From: Iningainema tapete BLCC-T55 | GTDB taxonomy: Bacteria; Cyanobacteriota; Cyanobacteriia; Cyanobacteriales; Nostocaceae | Direction of reading: 5' to 3' | Length of the DNA: 64,000 nt | NCBI RefSeq assembly: GCF_014698965.1 | Contig: NZ_JACXAE010000110.1 | Location: forward strand, 186,001 to 250,000 | Shown: positions 9,494 through 19,369 of the stretch, one piece after another | Position numbering within the stretch: the stretch's first letter is position 1 | How the letters are laid out: every line of letters begins with the position of its first letter | Program-made: the position numbers and the translations under genes | The notes under the pieces: model-generated | What the model was told of the DNA's origin: nothing | Database searches by the model: none | The model's input: only the letters and a program-made list of their open reading frames with translations

Positions 9494-11137
9494 TCATACC
9501 CCGTAAATTCTGGGGTATGGATTGAGGAGTGTCTTGGCTTGATAGACATAAATGACGTTGACTTCCACCCCACCGCGTCGAATTGGTATTGTTTCAATCT
9601 CAGTGAGGCTACTAAAGTGAGTTCGATAGTTATCCATCAAGTCTTTTCTCAGGTTAAAGGGGGCAGTAGTGATGTAAAGCGCGTCTTTTCCCAGCCATTG
9701 AGTAGCTGTTGACCAAAAAGCAAAGCCACGCAAATCCTTACCAATATCAAAGCAAGTAATTGGGATGTGGGCTAGGGGTTCAAGGGACATGGCGATCGGT
9801 CCACCAAGATAATAGCGATTGGTAAAGATAAAGTCAGATTTTTGTAGTGCCGCACTCAGCACAGGAGAATCAGCAAAGCCACGCCGCAGTTGGTAAATAT
9901 CAATTAACTCTGTAGAAGGATCATCTTTGGGAGGTAAGAATCCTCCCATGAAGGCATATTGGCTTGGTTTTTGCAGTATTCCTGTTGTCGTTTGCAGTAA
10001 GGCAATTAGTAAGATGGTAGCAACCACAATTCCCGAACCTAAGAGCCAACGTCGTAGCCAAAGTCGCGATCGCGAATCCCAAATCGTTGCCTGTTGTCCT
10101 AACAGCAATGTTATGCCCCAAAATCCTGGCATCGACCAAGCTGGCAAAATTTGTCGATATCCGCCTAAAAGAGTAAAGCCGAAAATTACAGGTAGGGAAA
10201 CCCATAAAATCAAGAGCGTGAAAGCGGAAAAATTTTCCGGACTCTTTAGTGATTTGCGCGAAAGAATTGGTTTCAATGATAAAGAGCGCAAACTTACCCA
10301 CCAAAGAGGTAATCCGATTGTTGGGAACAGGTAAGCTACAGAAGCTAAACCAGTGACTCCTACCGAGATCAGGCTGTAGCCGCTTTTTGGCACTGCTCGC
10401 TCTGATTGAAAGCGAAAGGATACCCAATCATGTTGGATATTCCAAAATATAATTGGCGAGATGGTGATAAAAAATAAGCCTAACCCCAGCCATGCCCAAG
10501 GAGAACGAATAACACAGCGATAACGTGGACTAGTCAAGCAAAAACCAATTAGCCCCAGTCCCAAAATAAAACCGTGATATTTACTATCGCATGCTAATCC
10601 AACTAAGATACCAAGGTAACACAAGCGGTAACTGGGGACGTAGGAATGAAATGAGTCGGCTCGTTGTTGATCCCCGCTTTGCCGAAAAAATTCGTTAACT
10701 GCAACATATAAACTGGCAGACCAAAAAAACATGAGTGGGCTGTCAGGTAAACTTAAAATGCCAAAACCAATGAGAAAAATGGGACTGATGGTGGCGATCG
10801 CCAAAGTCAGACTAGCAGCTTTGGGTGAGAATAATTTTAAGCCAACCAGATACAGTAGCAGCAAACTGCCTGTATGCCCAATCAACGCTCCCATGCGAAT
10901 CGTAAATTGAGACACAACTCCAGTCAACCAAGGACCAAAACCAGTTGTCAGCGCCACCATAACTGGATGGTCGAAATAACTCCAGTCTAAATGTAAGCTG
11001 TAAAGATAGTAGTAAGCTTCATCAAAGGTAGGATAAAGCCAGCAAGCAAGGAAAGCTCGAAACAGCAGTCCCCCAACCAGCAAAAAAAGCACCAACTGAT
11101 TAGTTTTTTGAGCCAACCATTTCAGAGCTATTTGCAT
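9494..11137 (-). CDS. Glycosyltransferase family 39 (ArnT/PMT-like membrane protein)
   Basis: YPTFDEAYYYLYSLHLDWSYFDHPVMVALTTGFG motif; many TM segments. Confidence 0.85.
   Translation of the reverse strand: MQIALKWLAQKTNQLVLFLLVGGLLFRAFLACWLYPTFDEAYYYLYSLHLDWSYFDHPVMVALTTGFGPWLTGVVSQFTIRMGALIGHTGSLLLLYLVGLKLFSPKAASLTLAIATISPIFLIGFGILSLPDSPLMFFWSASLYVAVNEFFRQSGDQQRADSFHSYVPSYRLCYLGILVGLACDSKYHGFILGLGLIGFCLTSPRYRCVIRSPWAWLGLGLFFITISPIIFWNIQHDWVSFRFQSERAVPKSGYSLISVGVTGLASVAYLFPTIGLPLWWVSLRSLSLKPILSRKSLKSPENFSAFTLLILWVSLPVIFGFTLLGGYRQILPAWSMPGFWGITLLLGQQATIWDSRSRLWLRRWLLGSGIVVATILLIALLQTTTGILQKPSQYAFMGGFLPPKDDPSTELIDIYQLRRGFADSPVLSAALQKSDFIFTNRYYLGGPIAMSLEPLAHIPITCFDIGKDLRGFAFWSTATQWLGKDALYITTAPFNLRKDLMDNYRTHFSSLTEIETIPIRRGGVEVNVIYVYQAKTLLNPYPRIYGV
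9495..9519. terminator. Hairpin between convergent Rrf2 and GT39 genes, overlapping the GT39 3' end
   Basis: CATACCCC...GGGGTATG stem. Confidence 0.5.
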
Positions 11138-11572
11138 TTACTCAACTATAACTGAATTCAACAAATCTAAGGGTACTGTAAAAACATAATAAATAACCCC
11201 TATACCTAAAAGTATTACGGCAAGAGCAGAGAGAATTACCCAACGATCCGCTGGTTCATAGTTATCGTTGTCAATATCACGCCGCACAACAAGGTAGTGC
11301 TGAGTTGAAAATATTACTGTCAACAAACCAACTAATGCAAAGGCTAAACCCAACTTCCAACCGGTTCCTGGGGGTTGCGGTGCTAAAGGAGGGCGGAGAA
11401 TACGCAGGCGAACAATTAGAACACCAAATCCCATCAAAGCGATCCCACTACGCATCCAAGCTAGATAAGTACGTTCATTGGCTAGGTGTTCTCGTACTCG
11501 ATCTGCACTACGTTTCTTGATATTTTCTAAATTATGTGTATTTTCTGTTTCTATTTTCATAAATTGTCTCAC
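11138..11572 (-). CDS. DUF202 / YidH family membrane protein
   Basis: REHLANERTYLAWMRSGIALMGFGVLIVRLRIL. Confidence 0.88.
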   Translation of the reverse strand: MRQFMKIETENTHNLENIKKRSADRVREHLANERTYLAWMRSGIALMGFGVLIVRLRILRPPLAPQPPGTGWKLGLAFALVGLLTVIFSTQHYLVVRRDIDNDNYEPADRWVILSALAVILLGIGVIYYVFTVPLDLLNSVIVE

Positions 11573-11706
11573 GCTAAGACGCTAAGACGCGCTTGAAGAA
11601 CGCGAAAAAATGTGGTTGAAATTAGATAAGATAAAGTAGGGTGCGCCATTCGCAGTGTAACGCACCTTAATCAAAGGTATTAATAACTGATTCTAGAGAT
11701 ATTTAA

Positions 11707-12408
11707 TCATTTTACTGTTTGCCAGATGTGACTGTTCTGAGCTAGTAGACAAAAACAGCTTAACACGATAGAAAGTACAGCTAAAACAGGATTTTCTAAA
11801 GTATGACTTTTGAGCATAATCACAACGCCCAACCCAATCAGAACAAAGGGAACAAGTTGATTACCATAGGTAGTGAGGATGTTGGCGATCGCACTAGTAC
11901 GAGTTAACTGATAGGCAGCATAACACCAAACACCTACTAAACTGAAGAATACAGCAAGAATCACAACAAGGCTGAACCAAGTACTGGTAGCAAATAATGG
12001 TGCATAAATAGCAACATTATCACCTCCATTAGCAATTGTGATTGCTGCTACACTGTAACTTTGAGGAGAGAGAAAGCTAGTAAACCAATTAATCGAATGT
12101 TCTTCTGTATTCACTTGAGCTTCTTCAGCATCTTGATTCAACCAGCGATTAATTCCAATCACAATTGGCAAAATTCCTAACAATCCAATCCAAGCAGGAG
12201 GTATCAAAAGGCTCCCAAAGAAACTAGGTAAGCTGAGAACAATTAGGGAAGCAAAACCAAGATATTGCCCCATAACAATGTGATGGCGACGAAACAATGC
12301 ATTCACCTGAGAGAACAAAAGCGACAAAATCACAATATCGTCAAGGTTAGTAACAGCAAAAGCAGTTATCCCTGTGGGAATGGCGGTATATAATTCACTC
12401 ATTTTCAT
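11707..12408 (-). CDS. Cadmium resistance transporter (CadD-like), paralog 1
   Basis: TNLDDIVILSLLFSQ...GQYLGF...IANGGDNVAIYAPLFA motifs. Confidence 0.85.
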   Translation of the reverse strand: MKMSELYTAIPTGITAFAVTNLDDIVILSLLFSQVNALFRRHHIVMGQYLGFASLIVLSLPSFFGSLLIPPAWIGLLGILPIVIGINRWLNQDAEEAQVNTEEHSINWFTSFLSPQSYSVAAITIANGGDNVAIYAPLFATSTWFSLVVILAVFFSLVGVWCYAAYQLTRTSAIANILTTYGNQLVPFVLIGLGVVIMLKSHTLENPVLAVLSIVLSCFCLLAQNSHIWQTVK

Positions 12409-12679
12409 ATCTGTTAGAGGCGTAGTTTCAATTTATTGCCCTCCTTCAAATGATGCAAATACTATTTCTTTTCAAATCCATAGACTAAATTTATTAATTT
12501 TTTCATTAGTATGAAATATAACAGTTTAAAAAACACTCCTTAGCGATATATACTGAGTTTTGAGGAAAAATAAACTAAATCAATATCTACTAAAATTAGG
12601 TCAATTTACCGTATAATACCAACAGATCGTAAGCACCAGAGTGATCATACCAACTGCACGGGAAGGTTCAAAAGCCAAA

Positions 12680-13588
12680 ATGACGTTTGAGCAATTACGA
12701 ATTTTTCTAGCTGTTGCAGAATTTCTGCACTTTACCCGTGCTGCAGAAGCACTTTATATTACCCAGCCAGCAGTGAGTGCAGCCATTCAAAGCTTAGAAG
12801 TAGAATACGGCATAAAACTATTTCATCGGATTGGGCGTCACATTGAAATTACCGATGCTGGTAAGTTACTACAGGCGGAAGCGCAGAAAATTGTTGAGCA
12901 AGTTACTTTAACAGAGCAGGGTTTGCGAGAATTGAACGATTTGCAACGAGGCGAGTTAAAGTTGGGATCTAGTTTAACGATTGGTAACTACTGGTTACCA
13001 GAAAAAATTAGCAAGTTCAAGCGTCAGTATCCTGGGATTATTTTTAACTGTACACTAGGTAATGCAGAAGAAATCTGCCAAGGCACAGCAGCAGGATTGT
13101 TTGATTTTGGTTTCGTGACAGGAGAAGTAAAACTTTCACTTAAAAGCCAAATAGAACAAGAAGTTTTAGGAAGTGAACGTTTACAAATTGTCGTTGGGAA
13201 ATCTCACCCTTGGTATGAGCGTACAGAGATTTGCCCAGAGGAAATTCTTACCACTTCTTGGGTAATGCGAGAAGCGGGTTCTGGAGTACAGCAAATGTTT
13301 GAGCATGCTTTGCAAAATTGGGAAATTGATTTAACAAAATTAGATGTCGTTCTCGTTTTTAACAGTAGCGAGATGGTGAAAGCAGTGGTAGAAGGCGGTA
13401 TTGGTGCTGCGGCAATTCCTGAATTGATGGTAAAAAAAGAATTACAGTTATCTACACTTCATGCTGTCAGGATAATAGATCAAGAAACTGGCAGCAAGCT
13501 GGAAATTGTTCAACCTATTTGGAAGCTGAAGAATAAACAGCGTTTTCAAACTCGACTTGCTAGCGCGTTTGAGCAGATATTAACGTAG
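12680..13588 (+). CDS. LysR family transcriptional regulator
   Basis: MTFEQLRIFLAVAEFLHFTRAAEALYITQPAVSAAIQSLEVEYGIKLFHR; ATG at 12680 preferred. Confidence 0.93.
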   Translation: MTFEQLRIFLAVAEFLHFTRAAEALYITQPAVSAAIQSLEVEYGIKLFHRIGRHIEITDAGKLLQAEAQKIVEQVTLTEQGLRELNDLQRGELKLGSSLTIGNYWLPEKISKFKRQYPGIIFNCTLGNAEEICQGTAAGLFDFGFVTGEVKLSLKSQIEQEVLGSERLQIVVGKSHPWYERTEICPEEILTTSWVMREAGSGVQQMFEHALQNWEIDLTKLDVVLVFNSSEMVKAVVEGGIGAAAIPELMVKKELQLSTLHAVRIIDQETGSKLEIVQPIWKLKNKQRFQTRLASAFEQILT

Positions 13589-13613
13589 AGACGCTCCGCC
13601 TGAGCGTCTTTAC
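13585..13613. repeat. GTAGAGACG-type palindrome
   Basis: GTAGAGACGCTC-CGCCT-GAGCGTCTTTAC. Confidence 0.85.
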
Positions 13614-14314
13614 AAGATGTCCGATGAACTGGTATTGTCTTTGACTAAAATAGTCAAACATGCACAACTAGCAATTAGTTTTACCAAACTCAAAGCGTTG
13701 CTTTTAAGTACAATGAAAGCACCCAACGCAATCAAAACAAAAGGTACGAGAGAATTACCGTACTCAGTTAAGATATTGGCGATCGCTCTTTGATGGCTGA
13801 ATTTATATGCTGCATAGCACCAGACAGCTATGAGCAGCAAGAATACTACTATAATTGTGAAAAAACTACCTACGTCACTGCTGGCAAACAACGGCACATA
13901 TACACTAATGTTATCACTACCATTAGCTACAGTAACAACTGCTACACTGTAGGCTTGAGGAGACAAGATTGCTAGAGTGGATTCTGATTGCTCTATTTCA
14001 ACGTCAGTAGATGAATCTTCTTCTGGATTAACTAAACTGTTAATACCTATAGTAATAGGTATCAAACCCAGCAGTCCAATCAAGTTTGGTGGTAAGATTA
14101 AACCGCCTAATAAACCAGGAAGACTAGCAAACACTAATATTGTGAAACCTAAATACTGACCGACAACGATATGTCTAGGAGTGAATGTAGAATTCACTTG
14201 AGAGAAAAACAGCAATAAGATCACAATATCATCAATGTTGGTGGCACTAAAAGCTACTGCCCCGGTGCTAATTGCCGTAAATAATTGGTACATTATGGTA
14301 GTTAAGTCTGTCAA
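13610..14314 (-). CDS. Cadmium resistance transporter (CadD-like), paralog 2
   Basis: TNIDDIVILLLFFSQVNSTF...GQYLGF...VANGSDNISVYVPLFA. Confidence 0.85.
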   Translation of the reverse strand: MTDLTTIMYQLFTAISTGAVAFSATNIDDIVILLLFFSQVNSTFTPRHIVVGQYLGFTILVFASLPGLLGGLILPPNLIGLLGLIPITIGINSLVNPEEDSSTDVEIEQSESTLAILSPQAYSVAVVTVANGSDNISVYVPLFASSDVGSFFTIIVVFLLLIAVWCYAAYKFSHQRAIANILTEYGNSLVPFVLIALGAFIVLKSNALSLVKLIASCACLTILVKDNTSSSDIL

Positions 14315-14350
14315 GTATTTAAATTACAGAATTTAAAATTGTCCCATTTT

Positions 14351-15010
14351 ATGAGTAGCCTCCAAACAGCCATTATTGAAAGTATAATCAGCTTCATTGC
14401 TACCAATATTGATGATATTCTGATTTTGCTACTATTTTTTTCACAAGTAGATGTGTTTCGTTGGCGATATATAGTTATTGGGCAGTACCTTGGTTTTTTA
14501 GCAATCGTGCTTGCTAGCTTACCAGGGTTTTTTGGTGGCTTAGTAGTACGACAAGAACTAATTGGATTACTGGGAATATTACCTATAGTAATTGGAATTA
14601 AACAACTAGTGGATAAGGAAGACGAAGCTACAGAAGTTCAGATAGTAACTAGTAATTTTACACAATCCTCACCTAGTAACCCCATAGTTTCTTTTCTCTT
14701 GAGTATTTTGCATCCTCAAGTTTACAAAGTAGCAGCGGTAACTTTAGCTAATGGCGGTGACAATATTGGTATCTACATCCCACTATTTGCTGGTAATAAT
14801 CTTGCTCGTTTAACCGTAATTATTGGTGTATTTTTTTTGATGGTAGGGATTTGGTGTTTGATTGCTTACTTTTTAGCCCGTCAAGCTTCTATTGCTTCAG
14901 TGTTAACCCGTTACGGTTCGTCTGCTGTACCTTTTGTACTGATTGCTTTGGGTGTGTTTATTCTCTACGAAAGAGGAACATTTAACTTACTACCCTGGGG
15001 AAAGTCTTAA
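14351..15010 (+). CDS. Cadmium resistance transporter (CadD-like), paralog 3
   Basis: TNIDDILILLLFFSQVDVF...LANGGDNIGIYIPLFAG; ATG at 14351 preferred over TTG at 14339. Confidence 0.85.
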   Translation: MSSLQTAIIESIISFIATNIDDILILLLFFSQVDVFRWRYIVIGQYLGFLAIVLASLPGFFGGLVVRQELIGLLGILPIVIGIKQLVDKEDEATEVQIVTSNFTQSSPSNPIVSFLLSILHPQVYKVAAVTLANGGDNIGIYIPLFAGNNLARLTVIIGVFFLMVGIWCLIAYFLARQASIASVLTRYGSSAVPFVLIALGVFILYERGTFNLLPWGKS

Positions 15011-15795
15011 TACACTAATTTGCAACTTGTCATCAGCATGATTGTGTAAATCACAAACCTGAGTGGGCGTTGGGGAGCAATTTGACAAAGTTTAGCACCT
15101 ACTATCACTCCAGGAACAGAGCCTAACCAAATTGGTAATACCAAACTCCAATCTACTGTTCCCAAGCTCAGATGTCCAAGGGAGGTAAACAATAATAAGA
15201 TTGCTGCTTGGGAAATATCTGTACCAACTAACTTAGAAGTATCCAGGCAAAAGAAGGTAATTAGCACTAGTGCAAACATTGAGCCAGAAGCTATGCTAGT
15301 TAGTCCTACCAAACAACCTAAAACTGCTCCCATACTCATAGCCAAAATTTTCCCCACAACTGTAGACAGGTTTAACTTGGGCATTTCGGGTAACTTTAAC
15401 TTTGGGAAAAAAGTCAACAGTAGCATTTGTGTGAGTGCTAGCAACGTGACTAATAGAATCATTACCCCGATGAGGTGAAGCATTATATAGTCTACGTTCT
15501 GTCCGGTATGCTTGAGATAGTGCAACATCCCTATACCGAATAGCGATCCGGGTACACTCCCCATTGCTAACCACTGAACTGCTTGTATGTCAAGAGTCTT
15601 TTGTTGCCAATGTTTGTAGCCGCCAACAAACTTCATTAACGTGGCTGATACCACATCAGAACTGACGGCGATAGCTGGGGGAACTTGGAATACAAAAATT
15701 AACATGGGCGTAATCAAAGATGCGCCACCAATTCCCGTTAAACCAACGATGACGCCAACAAAGAAGCTGAGTAATGGTAGTAATGAATGGTCCAT
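15007..15795 (-). CDS. Sulfite exporter TauE/SafE family protein
   Basis: GVIVGLTGIGGASLITPMLIFVFQVPPAIAVSSDVVSATLMK. Confidence 0.9.
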   Translation of the reverse strand: MDHSLLPLLSFFVGVIVGLTGIGGASLITPMLIFVFQVPPAIAVSSDVVSATLMKFVGGYKHWQQKTLDIQAVQWLAMGSVPGSLFGIGMLHYLKHTGQNVDYIMLHLIGVMILLVTLLALTQMLLLTFFPKLKLPEMPKLNLSTVVGKILAMSMGAVLGCLVGLTSIASGSMFALVLITFFCLDTSKLVGTDISQAAILLLFTSLGHLSLGTVDWSLVLPIWLGSVPGVIVGAKLCQIAPQRPLRFVIYTIMLMTSCKLVY

Positions 15796-15942
15796 GTTGC
15801 TGTCCTATCACAAGCTTTGAGCGTAGGTTTAATATCTATTGTAAATACATAATGTCGATTAGGTTACCGTATTTATACAATTAAGTTTGTAAAGCATCTG
15901 CTTTTTATCCCCCGAGAAATAAATTTATAGGCTCACAGCTCA

Positions 15943-16020
15943 AGTAAGCTAAAGCTTACTAGATATATTCAGTCCGTTTTAACGGACTTCGGCTATAAGC
16001 CTTGAACTTCAGTTCAAGGC
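15943..16020. repeat. Three consecutive near-perfect palindromes upstream of the PAP2 gene
   Basis: AGTAAGCT-AA-AGCTTACT (15943-15960); AGTCCGTT-TT-AACGGACT (15971-15988); GCCTTGAACT-TC-AGTTCAAGGC (15999-16020). Confidence 0.85.
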
Positions 16021-16046
16021 ATACTGAGTTATAGAGGCTTTTGGCA

Positions 16047-16802
16047 ATGCTTCAGACTAATCTCCATAAACAGATCGAATCCTTTGTCAACTTCTTTAGG
16101 CAGTTGCTTGTTGCTCGTTGGCGCTCTCTGTTATTACTGTTGATCGGAATTTATTTACCTTTGCAAATCTTTGGGCTGCTGGCAGTGCATGTTTGGCAGA
16201 ATCAAGGCGGATTTCCGTGGGATGATCCCATCTTGCTAGCAGTTCACAAAACTTCACAAGCACAATTAGATTTTTTTGCCACAAGACTAACTCAACTGGG
16301 AAGTCCACGAGCTACACTACCTTTTGTTGGTGTGGTTGGACTAGTGTTATTATCCCTAAGAAGGTGGCGATCGCTTACCTATCTACTCACCACCACAGTA
16401 GGAAGTGCGATTATTAACCGTACAGCAAAAGTATTTATGCATCGAGTGCGCCCCCATCTGTGGGATTCAATTACCCCTGAGTCAAGTTTTGCATTTCCTA
16501 GTGGTCATTCAATGGCTAGTATGACATTAGTAGCAGCTTTAGTAATTTTGACTTGGGGTAGCGCTTGGTGCTGGTTGATTCTCATTGTTGGCAGCACCTT
16601 TGTCGTGGCGATAGCTTGGACAAGAATATACCTGGGGGTTCACTTTCCCAGTGACATTTTAGCAGGCTGGATGGTTTCTATCGCTTGGGCAATTGGCGTG
16701 AGTCTAATTATCAAACCCCATTTAACTACTTCATCTGGTGCTATTCCCAAAGCTCCACCTCTAGATGAAACCACATTAACACCTGAAGAAAAACGGGTTT
16801 AA
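16047..16802 (+). CDS. PAP2-type phosphatase
   Basis: KVFMHRVRPHLW...SFAFPSGHSMASMTL...RIYLGVHFPSDILAGW are the three PAP2 motifs. Confidence 0.92.
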   Translation: MLQTNLHKQIESFVNFFRQLLVARWRSLLLLLIGIYLPLQIFGLLAVHVWQNQGGFPWDDPILLAVHKTSQAQLDFFATRLTQLGSPRATLPFVGVVGLVLLSLRRWRSLTYLLTTTVGSAIINRTAKVFMHRVRPHLWDSITPESSFAFPSGHSMASMTLVAALVILTWGSAWCWLILIVGSTFVVAIAWTRIYLGVHFPSDILAGWMVSIAWAIGVSLIIKPHLTTSSGAIPKAPPLDETTLTPEEKRV

Positions 16803-16849
16803 ACAGCAAACATTGTTAGAGACTGGAAACGAGGGGAATATGCTGGTTT

Positions 16850-18469
16850 TTAGTAGTCACAATGCAGTAATTCTTGATAGTATTCCTCAGTATCGTCGGG
16901 TAAATATGTAGTCATTTCCAAGGTGTGTTGACGCGGATTGAGCTTAAAAGCTTGAGTGATGTTAATCCGACTCAAGAAATCCAAATCGTGGGAAATAATC
17001 CACAGCGCACCTTGGTACTCATTGATACCTTCTACCATTTGAGCGACGGTTTCAATATCTAAGTTATTGGTAGGTTCATCGAGAATTAGCAAATCAATGG
17101 ATGATATGCTAATGATGGCGATCGCTAATCTTGCCAACTCACCTCCACTCAAAACAGATGCAGGTTTGTTCACCTCATCATTTTTAAACAAGAAGTGTCC
17201 TAACTGCTGCCGCAATAGTTGATAGCTAAGATTGGGATTGGCAGCTTGCATATTTTCCAGAATCGTTTGTTCTCGATTTACAAGTTCGTAAGTTTGATCC
17301 AGGTACAAAGCTTTCAATCCAGCCGTCAGTAAAACTTCTCCCGACTCTAAAAATGCTGAATTCTCAATGCCCAAGATTGCTTTTACCAAACTAGATTTGC
17401 CAGAACCATTAGCACCTGCGATCGCAACTCTATCACCAACAGACACATGAAGATTAATGTTCTTAATCAGCAAGCGATTTGACACTCTAAGATTTGCACC
17501 CTGAATATCAATTAAATTTCTGCGTTTTTGATTTCGTTCCTCCAAATGAATATTCGTCGCCTTCGTCGTTTTCACCTTTGTTTGGGCGACTTTTTCAGTA
17601 GCCTTTGCTACCATTTCCTCATGTTTCTTTTTCGCAGTACCTGCTGTCACCTCAGCTTTTCTTTTCATTACTCCTGCGGCTGCTCTATCTACACTACCAT
17701 TGAGAAACTTTTCACGACCGTTTCGACGAGATTGGGCTGCCCGTTGTTGCTCTTGCAATGCCGATGCTTTGGTACGTTTTAGTTCTTTTCTCGCAACTTC
17801 GTGAGTTCTTAAAGCCACAGCCATTTCTATTTCTTTTTGCTCTCGATACAGAGAAAAATTACCTCCATACACATTAACTCGATCTGGCGTGAGTTCCCAG
17901 GTAATATCTACTACTCGATCCAGGAAAAAAGGTTTGTGAGAGACAATGACAAATGCCCCCTCGAAATCATTGAGAAAATGCCTCAAGTTTTCTAGCGCCA
18001 CCAAATCCATGTGGTTCGTTGGCTCATCGAGTAATAGTAAGTTAGGGTTTTTAGTTGCGCCAATCGCCAGAAATAGCTTTGTCAGTTCCCCACCGCTTAA
18101 AGTTGTAGGCGGTAAAGATAAGTCAAGCTTAGTGTTGAATTTCGCCGCTAAAATTTCCTCAATCTTCCACCATTCTTCAGTCAGAGAACTTAAAAAAGTC
18201 AGTATCGTGTCTGCTTTGATTTCCTGCCTGATGTTGCTAATCTGGGGCAAGTAGTAGACAAAGCCATTTCGGGAAATAGAACCTGTAGTGGGGCTAAGTT
18301 GACCTGCTATAATTTTTAGCAAAGTTGATTTACCAACGCCATTGCGCCCGACTAAGGCAATGCGCGAGTTCTCCCCAATGTTTACCTGAACACCTTCAAA
18401 CAAAGTCCTAGTTTTGCTGAGTTTATAAGTTAAATTTGTAAGCTTTAGTATTGATTTCTGCATTATCAA
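16850..18469 (-). CDS. ABC-F family ATPase
   Basis: Two NBDs: GRNGVGKSTLLK...LSGGELTKLFLA and GANGSGKSSLVK...LSGGELARLAIA, with linker, no TM. Confidence 0.9.
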   Translation of the reverse strand: MIMQKSILKLTNLTYKLSKTRTLFEGVQVNIGENSRIALVGRNGVGKSTLLKIIAGQLSPTTGSISRNGFVYYLPQISNIRQEIKADTILTFLSSLTEEWWKIEEILAAKFNTKLDLSLPPTTLSGGELTKLFLAIGATKNPNLLLLDEPTNHMDLVALENLRHFLNDFEGAFVIVSHKPFFLDRVVDITWELTPDRVNVYGGNFSLYREQKEIEMAVALRTHEVARKELKRTKASALQEQQRAAQSRRNGREKFLNGSVDRAAAGVMKRKAEVTAGTAKKKHEEMVAKATEKVAQTKVKTTKATNIHLEERNQKRRNLIDIQGANLRVSNRLLIKNINLHVSVGDRVAIAGANGSGKSSLVKAILGIENSAFLESGEVLLTAGLKALYLDQTYELVNREQTILENMQAANPNLSYQLLRQQLGHFLFKNDEVNKPASVLSGGELARLAIAIISISSIDLLILDEPTNNLDIETVAQMVEGINEYQGALWIISHDLDFLSRINITQAFKLNPRQHTLEMTTYLPDDTEEYYQELLHCDY

Positions 18470-18580
18470 ACCTTCCGCTCAAGCGGTTATCTTTATATCC
18501 AGCACATCTCGTGTGGCTGCGGGTGCAGGGAGCATCTTTGTTTTTAGCTAACACCCACCAAGGGTGCAGCTACACTTACA

Positions 18581-18634
18581 AAGCCTGCGCAGGCAGGCTT
18601 GGCTCTACTAGCCCCACCCTTCTAGGGTGTGGGC
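18581..18634. repeat. Two adjacent short hairpins (intergenic REP-like repeat)
   Basis: AAGCCTGC-GCAG-GCAGGCTT (18581-18600) and GCCCCACCCT-TCT-AGGGTGTGGGC (18611-18634). Confidence 0.55.
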
Positions 18635-18835
18635 GGGCGTATTGCTTTGGCAAAGGTTTTCTGCTACTACTTCATGTCCGCTATTTGAGTTGAGGCGTGT
18701 TTAGGTTTGATATTGACTACAGCATAGCACTATCAGATTCCGGATGGGTAGGATAACTTGACATTTTGCTGTCATAGTTATCGACCAAGCTAGAAGTAAG
18801 GTTAAAACCATTCTCAAGAGTACATTTTGCTTACA

Positions 18836-19288
18836 ATGTCTCACATTTCTCTTCACAAGTCAGCAACTGCTTGTTCTTTACTTTTAGCTGGTATTTTAGG
18901 TGGTGCATTAGCGATTCCGGCTACTATGCAGCTAGTTGAGCAACCAACAGTTATACTTGCAGATTCTACTACCAATATTCCACAGTCTACAGAAGAAGTC
19001 AACAAAACCGCGCTGACACTGGCTGTAGTTACAGCAGGTGGGGTTGCTGTTGGCTTGACTTTAAGGGCAAGAAATGGAAGTAATAAATTCCCCACTGGCG
19101 TTTCCTCTATCATTACCATTGACTCGGCTAGCTATAAGCTCCAAAAGCAACTTCTTTTGCTATTACACGAGGATAAAAAGACAGCCAATCGGCTCATAAC
19201 TCAAGCCAAGCAGAAATATCCAAACAAAACCGCGAACTGGTATGTAGAAAAAGTGATCTATGATTTGAAGCGCGATCGCGGTGCGTAA
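18836..19288 (+). CDS. Hypothetical membrane/secreted protein
   Basis: Hydrophobic N-terminus ATACSLLLAGILGGALAIPATMQ; second hydrophobic stretch ALTLAVVTAGGVAVGLTL. Confidence 0.6.
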   Translation: MSHISLHKSATACSLLLAGILGGALAIPATMQLVEQPTVILADSTTNIPQSTEEVNKTALTLAVVTAGGVAVGLTLRARNGSNKFPTGVSSIITIDSASYKLQKQLLLLLHEDKKTANRLITQAKQKYPNKTANWYVEKVIYDLKRDRGA

Positions 19289-19369
19289 GCTATTGAGTTT
19301 TATTCAACACCTGATATCAAATTCTTGTAAGTGGGAATACTAAGATTAAGTCATTGGATGATTTAATAT

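Noticed and set aside
9921-10427. Antisense/overlapping ORFs of 135-168 aa within GT39
   Set aside because: Overlap a well-supported membrane glycosyltransferase and lack domain-like features.
17528-18254. Plus-strand ORFs inside the ABC-F gene
   Set aside because: Antisense to conserved ABC motifs; cysteine- and serine-rich shadow translations.
18451-18693. 80-aa ORF between ABC-F and the hypothetical gene
   Set aside because: Overlaps hairpin repeats (18581-18634) and looks like translated intergenic repeat DNA.
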